Source: Sinorhizobium kostiense (GTDB lineage: Bacteria; Pseudomonadota; Alphaproteobacteria; Rhizobiales; Rhizobiaceae). Taken from it: a stretch of DNA of 64,000 nucleotides. The stretch's first letter is position 1. Each line of letters starts with the position of its first letter. Below, piece by piece: positions 45,733 through 53,344 of this stretch. The position numbers were made by a program, and so were the translations under genes. The notes beneath the pieces were generated by a model. The model was not told the origin of the DNA and ran no database searches. It saw only the letters and a program-made list of their open reading frames with translations. Location: positions 124,001-188,000 of the forward strand of contig NZ_JAGILA010000010.1 in the NCBI RefSeq assembly GCF_017874595.1, given 5' to 3'.

Positions 45733-46108
45733 CCACTGATCTGATGCGTGACCTTTCCGAGTAACGTGATGAAGCCCTTTACTTAAATGGCCCAGAAATC
45801 CCGCGGTCTACCGTCACAGTACTCTCTGCTTCTGATTGAACCGTACAGCGGAAAATCTGTGAGATTCGGCGCGGGAACCGTTCTGCAGCTGCAGATCCCG
45901 ATAGTAGTGAACATTCGCGCAGATGTGCGCGCCGCCGCCATGGTCACCACCAATCACCAATAAAGAACTTGCGCCTTAGAGCGCGGATTGGATTCCGGAA
46001 TCGAATGATTGAACTAAGCCGCTAGTCGCGGCAATTGGGCGAGCTTTGATGAGAGCCTCCTGACTGAGAGGATGAGGGGGCTTCCCCACCTTTCGGTCAG
46101 GAGGTCCA
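45733..46108. other. Intergenic stretch, nothing recognised
   Basis: 376 bases between the RpiR gene and the recombinase remnant; no ORF, repeat or terminator identified. Confidence 0.35.
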
Positions 46109-46866
46109 ATGGGCGACATCAGCCCTCTTCGCCGCCGGATGATCGAGGAGATGACGGTCCGCAATCTCTCTCCGGCAACCAACGATCCTATATCAACGCT
46201 GTGCGGAGGTTCAGCCGCTATTTCGGCCGATCGCCCGATCGGTTTGATCTTGACGATGTTCACAGCTTCTAGGTTCACCTTGTCTCAACGGGGATATCCT
46301 GGACGGCGTTGAAATCAGAACGTCTGCGCTCTTCAGTTCTTCTACCGCGTGACGCTCGGTCAGAACGAGATCCCGGAGCGGATCCCCTACGCACCCGCCA
46401 CTTAAGGCCTATGCTGCCGGCGTCAGGGTTGGAGAAGTCTGCGGGAGGATATCGACAGTTCCCGGATGGTGATCCATGTCCACCATGGCAATGGCGGCAA
46501 AGCCCGGTACGTCATGCTATTCGCAGAACTGCTCGGGATCCTGCGCAGCTAGTGGTGGCGTCTGGCGCGGCCATGGACATTCCTCTTTCCAGGGCGTGAT
46601 CCTGACAAGCCGATCGAACCGACAGTGTTGAATTCCGCCTGTCGGTCAGCGGTTGCCGCGACGGTCTTTCAAAGCGCCACCATGCATACGTTGCGGCATT
46701 CCTTCGCCACCCACCTGCTGGAGAATGGCAGCAATATCCGGATCATCCAAATCCTGCTCACGCTCATCTGTCGAGCACGGGCACACATACTCAAGTTTCC
46801 AGCAGGACGATCCGCTCCACGGCAAGTCCGCTTGACCGGTTGCGGCTGGACGTTACGCCGCCTGTA
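46109..46866 (+). pseudogene. Tyrosine recombinase/integrase, frameshifted
   Basis: An ATG after GGAGG opens a phage-integrase-like frame: MGDISPLRRRMIEEMTVRNL with a SAM-like domain, then pieces in other frames (SYINAVRRFSRYFGRSPDRF, PERIPYA, IDSSRMVIHVHHGNG) and the catalytic block [20 protein letters not shown]. The last conserved boxes are degraded ([11 protein letters not shown] for LLGH). Such integrases accompany IS91-type transposases in rhizobial plasmids, and one follows here. Confidence 0.78.
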
Positions 46867-47130
46867 ATCGGTTGCGCTCCGCCTTCGAAGTTACGATGTC
46901 TTTCGGCGACAAGGGGCCCCCTACAGGCGAGAGAACGCCAGTCATCTTGGCCGCGGCGAACGACGCGTCATGGGCGATCGAAGCCTGCCAGACGCCCGGG
47001 CTGGGGGCCACGTCGGTGCCTGCGACGATTGCGGTACGACCCGCATATAATTCCTGCCGCAATCGCCACTGCCCGAAGATCCCATGTGGAGTGAACAGCG
47101 GCCGCCGCTCTGGCAGGGTGAGGCTGCATT
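46867..47130 (+). mobile_element. IS91-family transposase N-terminal remnant
   Basis: The frame reads IEACQTPGLG then AYNSCRNRHCPK, the zinc-finger N-terminus of IS91-type Y2 transposases, and is broken soon after. Only about the first 85 residues remain. It directly follows the recombinase remnant. Confidence 0.6.
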
Positions 47131-47151
47131 GAAGCACTCGCTCAACAGGAG

Positions 47152-47890
47152 ATGACCTTGGAGAATCTATCCGTCCAACCTGAGACGCCGACCGCTGTCC
47201 GTGTCGATCCTGGCGTAATTTTCGTTTCGTTGGAACTGAGCATTCATCCGGGAAGCAGGGCTTGACGGGTTCTGGATCCACCGGGTTTCTCGATCGTGAA
47301 GACTGGATCGAGAGTCACGTTGTCGACGCCGCGTCGATTGCGGTGTCGCGCCGACACCGACGGGCAAAGACTGATCGAATTGATGGCAAGGCGCTGATCC
47401 GCACGTTGATGGCATACAAACGTGGAGAGCCGCGGGTTTGCTCGATGGCCAGGGTGCCAACGCCTGAAGAAGAGGATCGCCGCCGGATTTGCCGAGAGCG
47501 TAAAGCGCTGGTCGCCGAGCGGGTTCTCCACGTCAACCGCATCAAAGGACTGCTCTTGAACCAAGGCATTTAAGGCTACGAACCCCTGCATCGTGTCCGC
47601 CGCAAGCGCCTGGAAGAGCTTCAGACGGGAGATGGCCGCATTTTCTGCATATCAGGGCGCAGAGTTGCCGCGAACTTGACCGTCTCGAGTTGCTGCTCGA
47701 ACAGATCAAGGCTGTGGAAGTTGAGAGAGATGCCTTGGTAAGCCTCGGCGACGACAGACACCCTCGCGCCCTTGGCCCTACTGGCGGGCATCAAGGGAAT
47801 CGGTCCGGAGTTTGCGGTGATCCTGGGTTCGGAAGGCCTGTTCCGACATTTCGAAAATCGAAGGCAGGTCGCCGCTTTATGCGGGTTTCG
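47152..47890 (+). mobile_element. IS110-family transposase remnant (second type)
   Basis: An ATG after CAGGAG starts LENLSVQPETPTAVRVDPGV; an internal deletion and frameshifts follow. Then come ESHVVDAASIAVSRRHRRAK, TDRIDGKALIRTLMAYKRGE, ERVLHVNRIKGLLLNQGI, LAGIKGIGPEFAVILGSEGL and FRHFENRRQVAALCGF. The DEDD-type core is interrupted by stops. The element ends inside a transporter ATPase gene near 47890, truncating it. It belongs to a different IS110 subgroup from the remnant at 19341-23176. Confidence 0.8.
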
Positions 47891-48290
47891 CTCCATCCAG
47901 ATGGCCATCGGCTCGCCCAGGAGCTCCTTCACCCGCATCCGAGGATTAAGCGAGCTATAAGGGTCCTGGAAGATGATCTGAAAATCCCGTCGCCTTGCCC
48001 TCAGCGCGCTTCCGGACAGACCCGCGATTTCCTCTCCATTAAGGCGGATTACCCCTGCCGTCGGGTCGAGCAGCGAACGAGAAGCCGTGAGGTCGTTGAT
48101 TTCCCGCAACCGGATTCCCCGACGAGTCCGAGTGTTTCTCCTCTACGAATGTCGAAAGAGATATTGTCGACGGCATGGACGAACGCCATACCCGAGAGAA
48201 TATCCCGCTTTTGGGAATCGGGAATCGCTTTACCAGACCTTTCACCTCGAGAAGCGGGCCTCGGAGGAGGCAGCGACGGTCAACAGAGGG
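47891..48290 (-). pseudogene. Peptide ABC transporter ATPase (DppF type), truncated
   Basis: The minus strand carries [16 protein letters not shown], the Walker A region ([13 protein letters not shown] after correcting a one-base loss), [20 protein letters not shown], then FQIIFQDPYSSLNPRMRVKE, ending at LGEPMAIWME where IS110 sequence begins. The signature motif and Walker B are gone. It is the last piece of a second, decayed peptide importer. Confidence 0.8.
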
Positions 48291-48308
48291 GCTTGAGCAA
48301 TCATTGTT

Positions 48309-48706
48309 TCACCTCGAGGCTTGGGACCGGGGACCTTCATATTGGACGCAGGCCACACTGTGGCTTGGCGAATATGCTGTCAGCTCGGGCACTGCCCGCG
48401 TACATGCAGCTGTCACGTAAGGGCAGCGAGGGTTCCGGCATCCCGCTGGCCAATCTCCGGGGGTCGGCACCATACCTTCGATCGTGTGCAGGATTTGCCC
48501 CTCCGTCACCACCGCTGCCTCTGGCAATAGCCTCATGACCGATAGGACAGTCAGACTCGTCCCGCAGCCCGACTCACCCACAATCCCGAGAACCTCGCCT
48601 GGGGTCACATCGAAGCTAACGCCGGTCAAGAACTGGAATAGATCCTCCCCGGCGTCCGGCAAGCGAGACCGAGAGGTTCGCGAACAGAAAGAAGTCGTTG
48701 TTGCAT
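48309..48706 (-). pseudogene. Peptide ABC transporter ATPase (DppD type), internally deleted
   Basis: The start at 48706 lies 1 base after the mlrC stop. A one-base loss shifts the first codons, then [20 protein letters not shown], a damaged Walker A (GCGTS instead of GCGKS) and [20 protein letters not shown] are joined directly to the C-terminal [20 protein letters not shown] region. The whole nucleotide-binding core between them (about 200 residues) is deleted, so it is non-functional. Confidence 0.85.
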
Positions 48707-48707
48707 A

Positions 48708-50189
48708 TTAGGCACAGTCAACGAATGGATAGGAGGTGGCGGTCGGTGCGTGCTGGTACGGCAGTGTCGTGAGGTCCGCTGGCCCCCAGTCGGGGGTGTC
48801 GACGATGACTATCTCCTCTGCCAGAGATTCATAGACCGCTCGGAAATGCGTCTTCGAGCGCAGCACAATGATGGCGAAATCCTGCGGCCGCATACCAAAT
48901 TGGACAAACGGATCCTCATCAATGGCGGTTTCGGGATTGGTAGTAACACTGACGACGATACCTCCTACATCAAGCACGGCAGCCAGGCCGAGGTCCACTT
49001 TGGCTCCGCGCCCCATTGGACCGGTGACGTGGTAGCTTTTCTCGCCCGCCTGTAGCACCTTCGCCGCGACTTCTACTGGTCCGCCCGATCTCGCTGACGA
49101 GTGGCCGCCAAGCTTGAGGTAGATAGTTTCTCCCTCGCCCGCTCTGCATGCCGCGGCCGCGCTTTCGGGATCCCAGAGGAATGGTACGGCGGCGTTATTG
49201 GCCTCCTGCCGAAGCAACTCATGAAGCACGTAGGTGGAATCATTCATCCGGTCGGCATGCTCAAGCAGGACAATCGGCGCCTTGGCCGATCTTGCCCTTT
49301 CGAGCCCGTAAGCCACACCGTCCTTAAGATTCCGAACTAGCCCAGGAATATGGAGCTCGCGACGAGCCCGGCGGATGCTGTCGCTCATGTCAATTGCAGT
49401 CCGCTCGGCAAGACTCTGGTCGCCGTCGGCAACGACGACGACCGAGAATCCGCAGTTCGGCACGTCCGCATATGAGAATCCCGCGAACACCGAAACGTCC
49501 AACAATCCGGGAGTGGTCTGGGGGAGCTCGATGGACCGGTCGACGAAATTCGAAAGTGGGTGCAAATTCGTCGCGCTAAAGATGCTTGGCACCATGACGC
49601 CTGGTCGGGCGATTGCTGTCACGGGATTGATCTCTCCTCGTAAGGTCCTGACGAGGCATTCCGCCGCGCGCCTGCCAGTGTCGCCCATGTCGATATGGGG
49701 AGAGTAGTGATAGCCGAAGGTAGCCGTTGCATCGGAGATCGTCGATGCGTCCAGGTTGCCATGATAATCGAGGGCAAGCATCACCGGAACGTCGGGTCCA
49801 ACCTCGCTCCGTACTAGGCGCACGAGGTCCCCGTCAGGGTCAAGGCGCATCGGAGTTGTGCACGCTCCGTGCAGATCGAGTAGAACGCCGTCGAGCGAGC
49901 CACGGTGAGCTCTCAGTCCTTCAACAATGACCTGGCAATAGTAATCGAACGCGTCATCTGCGGCCGGGCCTCGGCCTGCAGCGGTGATTCCGGCCCATAC
50001 AATTGGTACCATCTCCATGCGCTCACGGTCACAGACGTCAATGAAGCCGCCAAGCACGGTATTTGTTCCGCGGCAACGCTGTACTATAGCGTCTCCCCGA
50101 CACTCCGTGCGTTCGAAGTCCTCCAACGTGGTTAGGTTCGGCAGGAAGGTGACCGATTCTAACATGAATCCGGCGATGCCTACTTTCAT
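48708..50189 (-). CDS. M81 family metallopeptidase (MlrC/microcystinase-like)
   Basis: A 493-residue MlrC-family protein, zinc enzymes known from linearised-microcystin breakdown and widely found with peptide ABC transporters. Visible are MKVGIAGFMLESVTFLPNLT, GVLLDLHGACTTP and LALDYHGNLDAS (putative Zn ligands Asp/His), YHYSPHIDMGDTGRRAAECL, and a C-terminal DUF1485-like part (ETIYLKLGGHSSARSGGPVE). GAGGAG precedes the ATG at 50189; a longer upstream frame overlaps the permease remnant. It lies between dppC-like and dppD-like pseudogenes, so it was part of a peptide-uptake operon and is the only member left whole. Confidence 0.87.
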   Translation of the reverse strand: MKVGIAGFMLESVTFLPNLTTLEDFERTECRGDAIVQRCRGTNTVLGGFIDVCDRERMEMVPIVWAGITAAGRGPAADDAFDYYCQVIVEGLRAHRGSLDGVLLDLHGACTTPMRLDPDGDLVRLVRSEVGPDVPVMLALDYHGNLDASTISDATATFGYHYSPHIDMGDTGRRAAECLVRTLRGEINPVTAIARPGVMVPSIFSATNLHPLSNFVDRSIELPQTTPGLLDVSVFAGFSYADVPNCGFSVVVVADGDQSLAERTAIDMSDSIRRARRELHIPGLVRNLKDGVAYGLERARSAKAPIVLLEHADRMNDSTYVLHELLRQEANNAAVPFLWDPESAAAACRAGEGETIYLKLGGHSSARSGGPVEVAAKVLQAGEKSYHVTGPMGRGAKVDLGLAAVLDVGGIVVSVTTNPETAIDEDPFVQFGMRPQDFAIIVLRSKTHFRAVYESLAEEIVIVDTPDWGPADLTTLPYQHAPTATSYPFVDCA

Positions 50190-50200
50190 AGAAGAGCTCC

Positions 50201-50509
50201 TCATTTCTTCTCGATTGTGGCGGCAATGTCTCGCGGGTCGAAGATGTCGCGCAGAGAGCCGCCAATCATGTTGAAGGCGAGCACGCTCAGCATAAGTGCA
50301 AGCCCGGGCGCAACGGTCATCCAGGGGGCCTGGAGGATAACCCCAATGCCGTCTCGAATCATGTTTCCCCAACTCGGATCCGGCGGCTGGATACCCATGC
50401 CCAGAAAGCTGAGGCTTGCTTCGTCCCGGATCGCTCCTGCAATGCTCAAGCTGCTCATCACGATGATCGGTCCGAGGACGTTCGGAAGGATGTGCTGACG
50501 CATGATCAC
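50201..50509 (-). pseudogene. Peptide ABC transporter permease (DppC type), C-terminal fragment
   Basis: The last 100 residues of a DppC permease: LMRQHILP-type EAA region (MIMRQHILPNVLGPIIVMSS), DEASLSFLGMGIQPPDPSWG, and the end GGSLRDIFDPRDIAATIEKK. The N-terminal two-thirds is absent; the break lies near 50510. It is 11 bases upstream of mlrC. Confidence 0.85.
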
Positions 50510-50865
50510 ACGTCAGTCGCCCCGAAAGACCTACTTGCAGCTACAAATTCATTGTTCCTAACAACCGGTTGAATGTGCGCCTTGTCAGTTTGATTTGCAT
50601 ATTTGTTCCCCATTTTATGTTTGGTGGTGACAGCCAAACTCTTGTTTTCCGCTTCGAGCGGCGTCCAGCGTTCCGAGATCTTCGCGCGCATCCAGCTATG
50701 CAGCGCGTCCAAGCCCGAGCTTTGTTCTCCTTCCTTCGATGCTCGCAATGACGGGTACATCTATTCGATCGGTGCCCTGTCCACTTCGAGCTCTGATCGA
50801 GTGCTTACACCGTAAACCTAAAGCCGAGGGTTATGCAACAATTATTCCGTAGTTGTCTGTCGTGA
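50510..50865. other. Breakpoint region, nothing recognised
   Basis: 356 bases between the permease break and an IS5-type fragment. No family resemblance in either strand. Confidence 0.35.
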
Positions 50866-51119
50866 TGCGATTGTTTCATCCGCTCGAACTGGGCGCGCCC
50901 AGGCACCGGCTATACGTTGGAGGCATGCTCGCTGAAGGCCTTTGGAAGCGCTCGCTCGTTTCCTCGCGCTGGGTCTATCCACAGCGGAACCTCGTGGAGC
51001 GATTCCTCAACAGGATCGAACGGTTCCGGGCATCGCAACCAGATACGACCAACACCCGGAAACTATTTGCCGCCGTAAAGTTGGTCGCCGCCGCTAGAAT
51101 GTTGCGTCAAAGTTTATAA
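50866..51119 (+). mobile_element. IS5-family transposase C-terminal fragment
   Basis: VYPQRNLVERFLNRIERFRA then KLFAAVKLVAAARMLRQSL corresponds to the final segment of IS5-type transposases, including the catalytic-Glu region (NLVERFLNRI). The start of the element is missing. A related scrap lies next to an ATP-grasp tail at 58840-58946. Confidence 0.65.
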
Positions 51120-51132
51120 CTCGACGCTCTAG

Positions 51133-51971
51133 GTCGTGTGGACAATTATCTGATCCATAGCACGATAGCTGCGATGGTGACGACGGCGAGATAGTTTCTG
51201 GCGGTTTTCTCGAAGCGGGTGGCGACGCGCCGGAACTGCTTGAGCTTGGAGAAGCAGCATTCGATCAGATGCCGCTGGGCGTAGAGGTGCTTATCCAGCG
51301 GGTATTTTCGCGCCCTCGAGGGGTTGTTGGGGATCACTGCCACGGCGCCCTTGTCGGCGATGGCGAGGCGCAGGCGATCGCTGTCATAGGCAGCGTCGGC
51401 CATGACGATGTCGGCGGGCAGGCCCTCGATCAGAGCGTCGGCTTGCGGTGCATCGCCCTTCTGGCCTGCAGTGAGCGTGAAGCGGACCGGGCAGCCGAGA
51501 CCGCGCACGGCCATGTGGATCTTGGTGCTTAAGCCGCCGCGTGAGCGGCCAAGGGCCTGATCTTCAGCCCCTTTTTTGCGCCGGCGGCGTGCTGATGGGC
51601 GCGGACGATGGTGGAATCGACGATCAGGTATTCGAAGTCGGGGTCGTCCGACATCGTCGCGAAGATGCGCCACCAGATGCCCTTCTGGCTCCAGCGGCTG
51701 AAGCGACGGAATACGCTATTCCACTCGCCGAACACCTCCGGCAGATCGCGCCAGGCGAACCGGTCCGCACGATCCACAGCACCGCTTCGACGAACATGCG
51801 GTTGTCGCGGCCAGACGAACCGCGCGTCCGCTCGTCGCCAATAACCTGCGGTGCTATCCGCTCCCACTGATCGTCGCTGAGAATCAAACGATCCAGAACA
51901 CCCATGACTGCCTCCAAAAGCAGCCTTGAATCTGATTTGCTCAGCCTTGGGAATCCCAAGAGTCCACACGA
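51133..51971 (-). mobile_element. IS427-group (IS5 family) insertion sequence, 839 bp
   Basis: Perfect terminal inverted repeats GTCGTGTGGAC / GTCCACACGAC bound the element, and both ends are flanked by CTAG (51129-51132 and 51972-51975 region), the target typical of the IS427 group. It carries a two-frame transposase on the minus strand. The right-hand CTAG contains the TAG stop codon of the neighbouring ATP-grasp gene, so the insertion left that gene intact. Confidence 0.88.
51146..51905 (-). pseudogene. IS427-group transposase, orfA/orfB with an extra frameshift
   Basis: From ATG 51905 the frame gives MGVLDRLILSDDQWERIAPQ to VLWIVRTGSP; a one-base deletion near 51745 then moves the frame to WRDLPEVFGEWNSVFRRFSR and DSTIVRAHQHAAGAKKG. 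A second shift at the A6G4 run (near 51570) leads to the second half: GGLSTKIHMAVRG, MADAAYDSDRLR, and HLIECCFSKLKQFRRVATRF. The A6G4 shift is the normal programmed site in this group, whereas the first is damage. The D-D-E residues are present. Confidence 0.85.
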
Positions 51972-51972
51972 C

Positions 51973-52968
51973 CTAGGGGATGCCGACGCCGAAATACCGC
52001 GTGTGGGCGATATCGAGGATGCGATTGACCAAACTCGAGAAGGTATATCCGGCGGTCGTCGCGGCTCGGACAAAAGAGGCGCGCACACCCAGCGCCGGGA
52101 TAGGGTTGATCTCCAGGACGTAGGGCTGGCCGGAGCGATCGATCCGGAGGTCAACTCGCGCATAATCACGGCACTGGCAAGCGCGGAAGGCCGCAATCGA
52201 AATATCCCGCAGCAGGAGCTCAAGCCCGCTCCCGATTTGCGCCGGGCAAATCTTCGGCACCGCCTCGGCCGCCACATATTTCGCTTCCCAAGTCATAAGA
52301 CGCCTTGCGCGGCCACCGAAGTCTTGCTCCACCAGAGGCAACACCTCGAGCTCTTCGTTTCCAAGCAGCGCCACACAGATTTCCCGCCCTTCTATGTATT
52401 CTTCCACGAGCGCGTCCTGCGAATACTGCCTGACGATTCCTTCCACGGCCTGCCTCAACTGAGCAGGTTCATGTACGAGCTTCATTCCGATACTAGCCTC
52501 TTCAGCGCGCGGCTTTACTACCACTGGGAATCTCAGGTCGCCCGTGCTCTCGGTGCCGCACCGCATCACGCGAAAGTTCGGAGTCGGCACGCCCTTATCG
52601 CGGAAGAGCGTTTTGGCGATGACCTTGTCGTTCGACAGCCCGTGCCCCAGAGGGCCCGGTCCGGTGTACGGCACACCGGCCATTTCGAGCATAGCCGGAA
52701 CGTGGGTGTAACGGTACTCGCCCTGGATTCCGTCCGCCAAGTTGAAGACGATTCCCGAAGGCTGGCCTCGTGGATCGGGTGGCATGAACCGCTCGAGCGT
52801 GGTTAGTAGTCCTTTATCGCCCTCACACAGCAGCGTCTCATGGCTGCTTCCTTGCAGCGCCGTCACCACACATTCTGCCACGTCTTGGGGGAGTTCCTCC
52901 GGACGAGACGGACCGAACCGATTGATCACCCCCGTAACATCACGGTTCCACACGATAGCGACTCGCAT
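51973..52968 (-). CDS. D-Ala-D-Ala ligase-like ATP-grasp enzyme, copy 2
   Basis: A 331-residue ATP-grasp ligase homologous end to end to 26407-27405. Key segments: MLEMAGVPYTGPGPLGHGLS, FPVVVKPRAEEASIGMKLV, EEYIEGREICVALLG, and the Mg-binding RVDLRIDRSGQPYVLEINP. GAAGGAG precedes the ATG. It lies 376 bases downstream of the condensation-domain/KamA fusion on the same strand, so the two may be co-transcribed and act in one pathway: the aminomutase would provide a beta-amino acid and the ligase would couple it. Its TAG stop lies in the CTAG target of the IS427-type element. Confidence 0.86.
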   Translation of the reverse strand: MRVAIVWNRDVTGVINRFGPSRPEELPQDVAECVVTALQGSSHETLLCEGDKGLLTTLERFMPPDPRGQPSGIVFNLADGIQGEYRYTHVPAMLEMAGVPYTGPGPLGHGLSNDKVIAKTLFRDKGVPTPNFRVMRCGTESTGDLRFPVVVKPRAEEASIGMKLVHEPAQLRQAVEGIVRQYSQDALVEEYIEGREICVALLGNEELEVLPLVEQDFGGRARRLMTWEAKYVAAEAVPKICPAQIGSGLELLLRDISIAAFRACQCRDYARVDLRIDRSGQPYVLEINPIPALGVRASFVRAATTAGYTFSSLVNRILDIAHTRYFGVGIP

Positions 52969-53344
52969 AAGCTACTCCTTCGATGTTTGTCCGCCGTCAG
53001 TTCATTTGCTCGGCTTCGGTTGCACGATGGGAACGGGCTAGTTGGACCCACGCCAAGCGACACGGCCGCAGCACCGTTCCGGAAAACGCAGGAAGAGGTC
53101 CCACGCGCATGGCAAGCTCGTCAAAAGTACGAGACCAGAGGCGCCAACACCGTCCCGAAGGCGCCAGCAAATGGTTTCTGACGAATTCAGGCAGTATTCC
53201 ACAAGTTCCCGACTAAGACCGCCGGATTCCTGCGCCTGTGGTCCAGCAGCTCGGGAGACTATGAAATCGTGCAGGCGCGCTGCTCGCGCCGCCGCTCGCA
53301 TGCGCTCCCCTCGCTGTGGGTCGATAATCAGCATTGCCTCCACC
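52969..53344. other. Gap between the KamA fusion and ATP-grasp gene
   Basis: 376 bases without a recognised ORF on the minus strand, long for an operon spacer; it may contain a separate promoter or a lost small gene (for example a carrier protein), but nothing can be shown. Confidence 0.3.
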
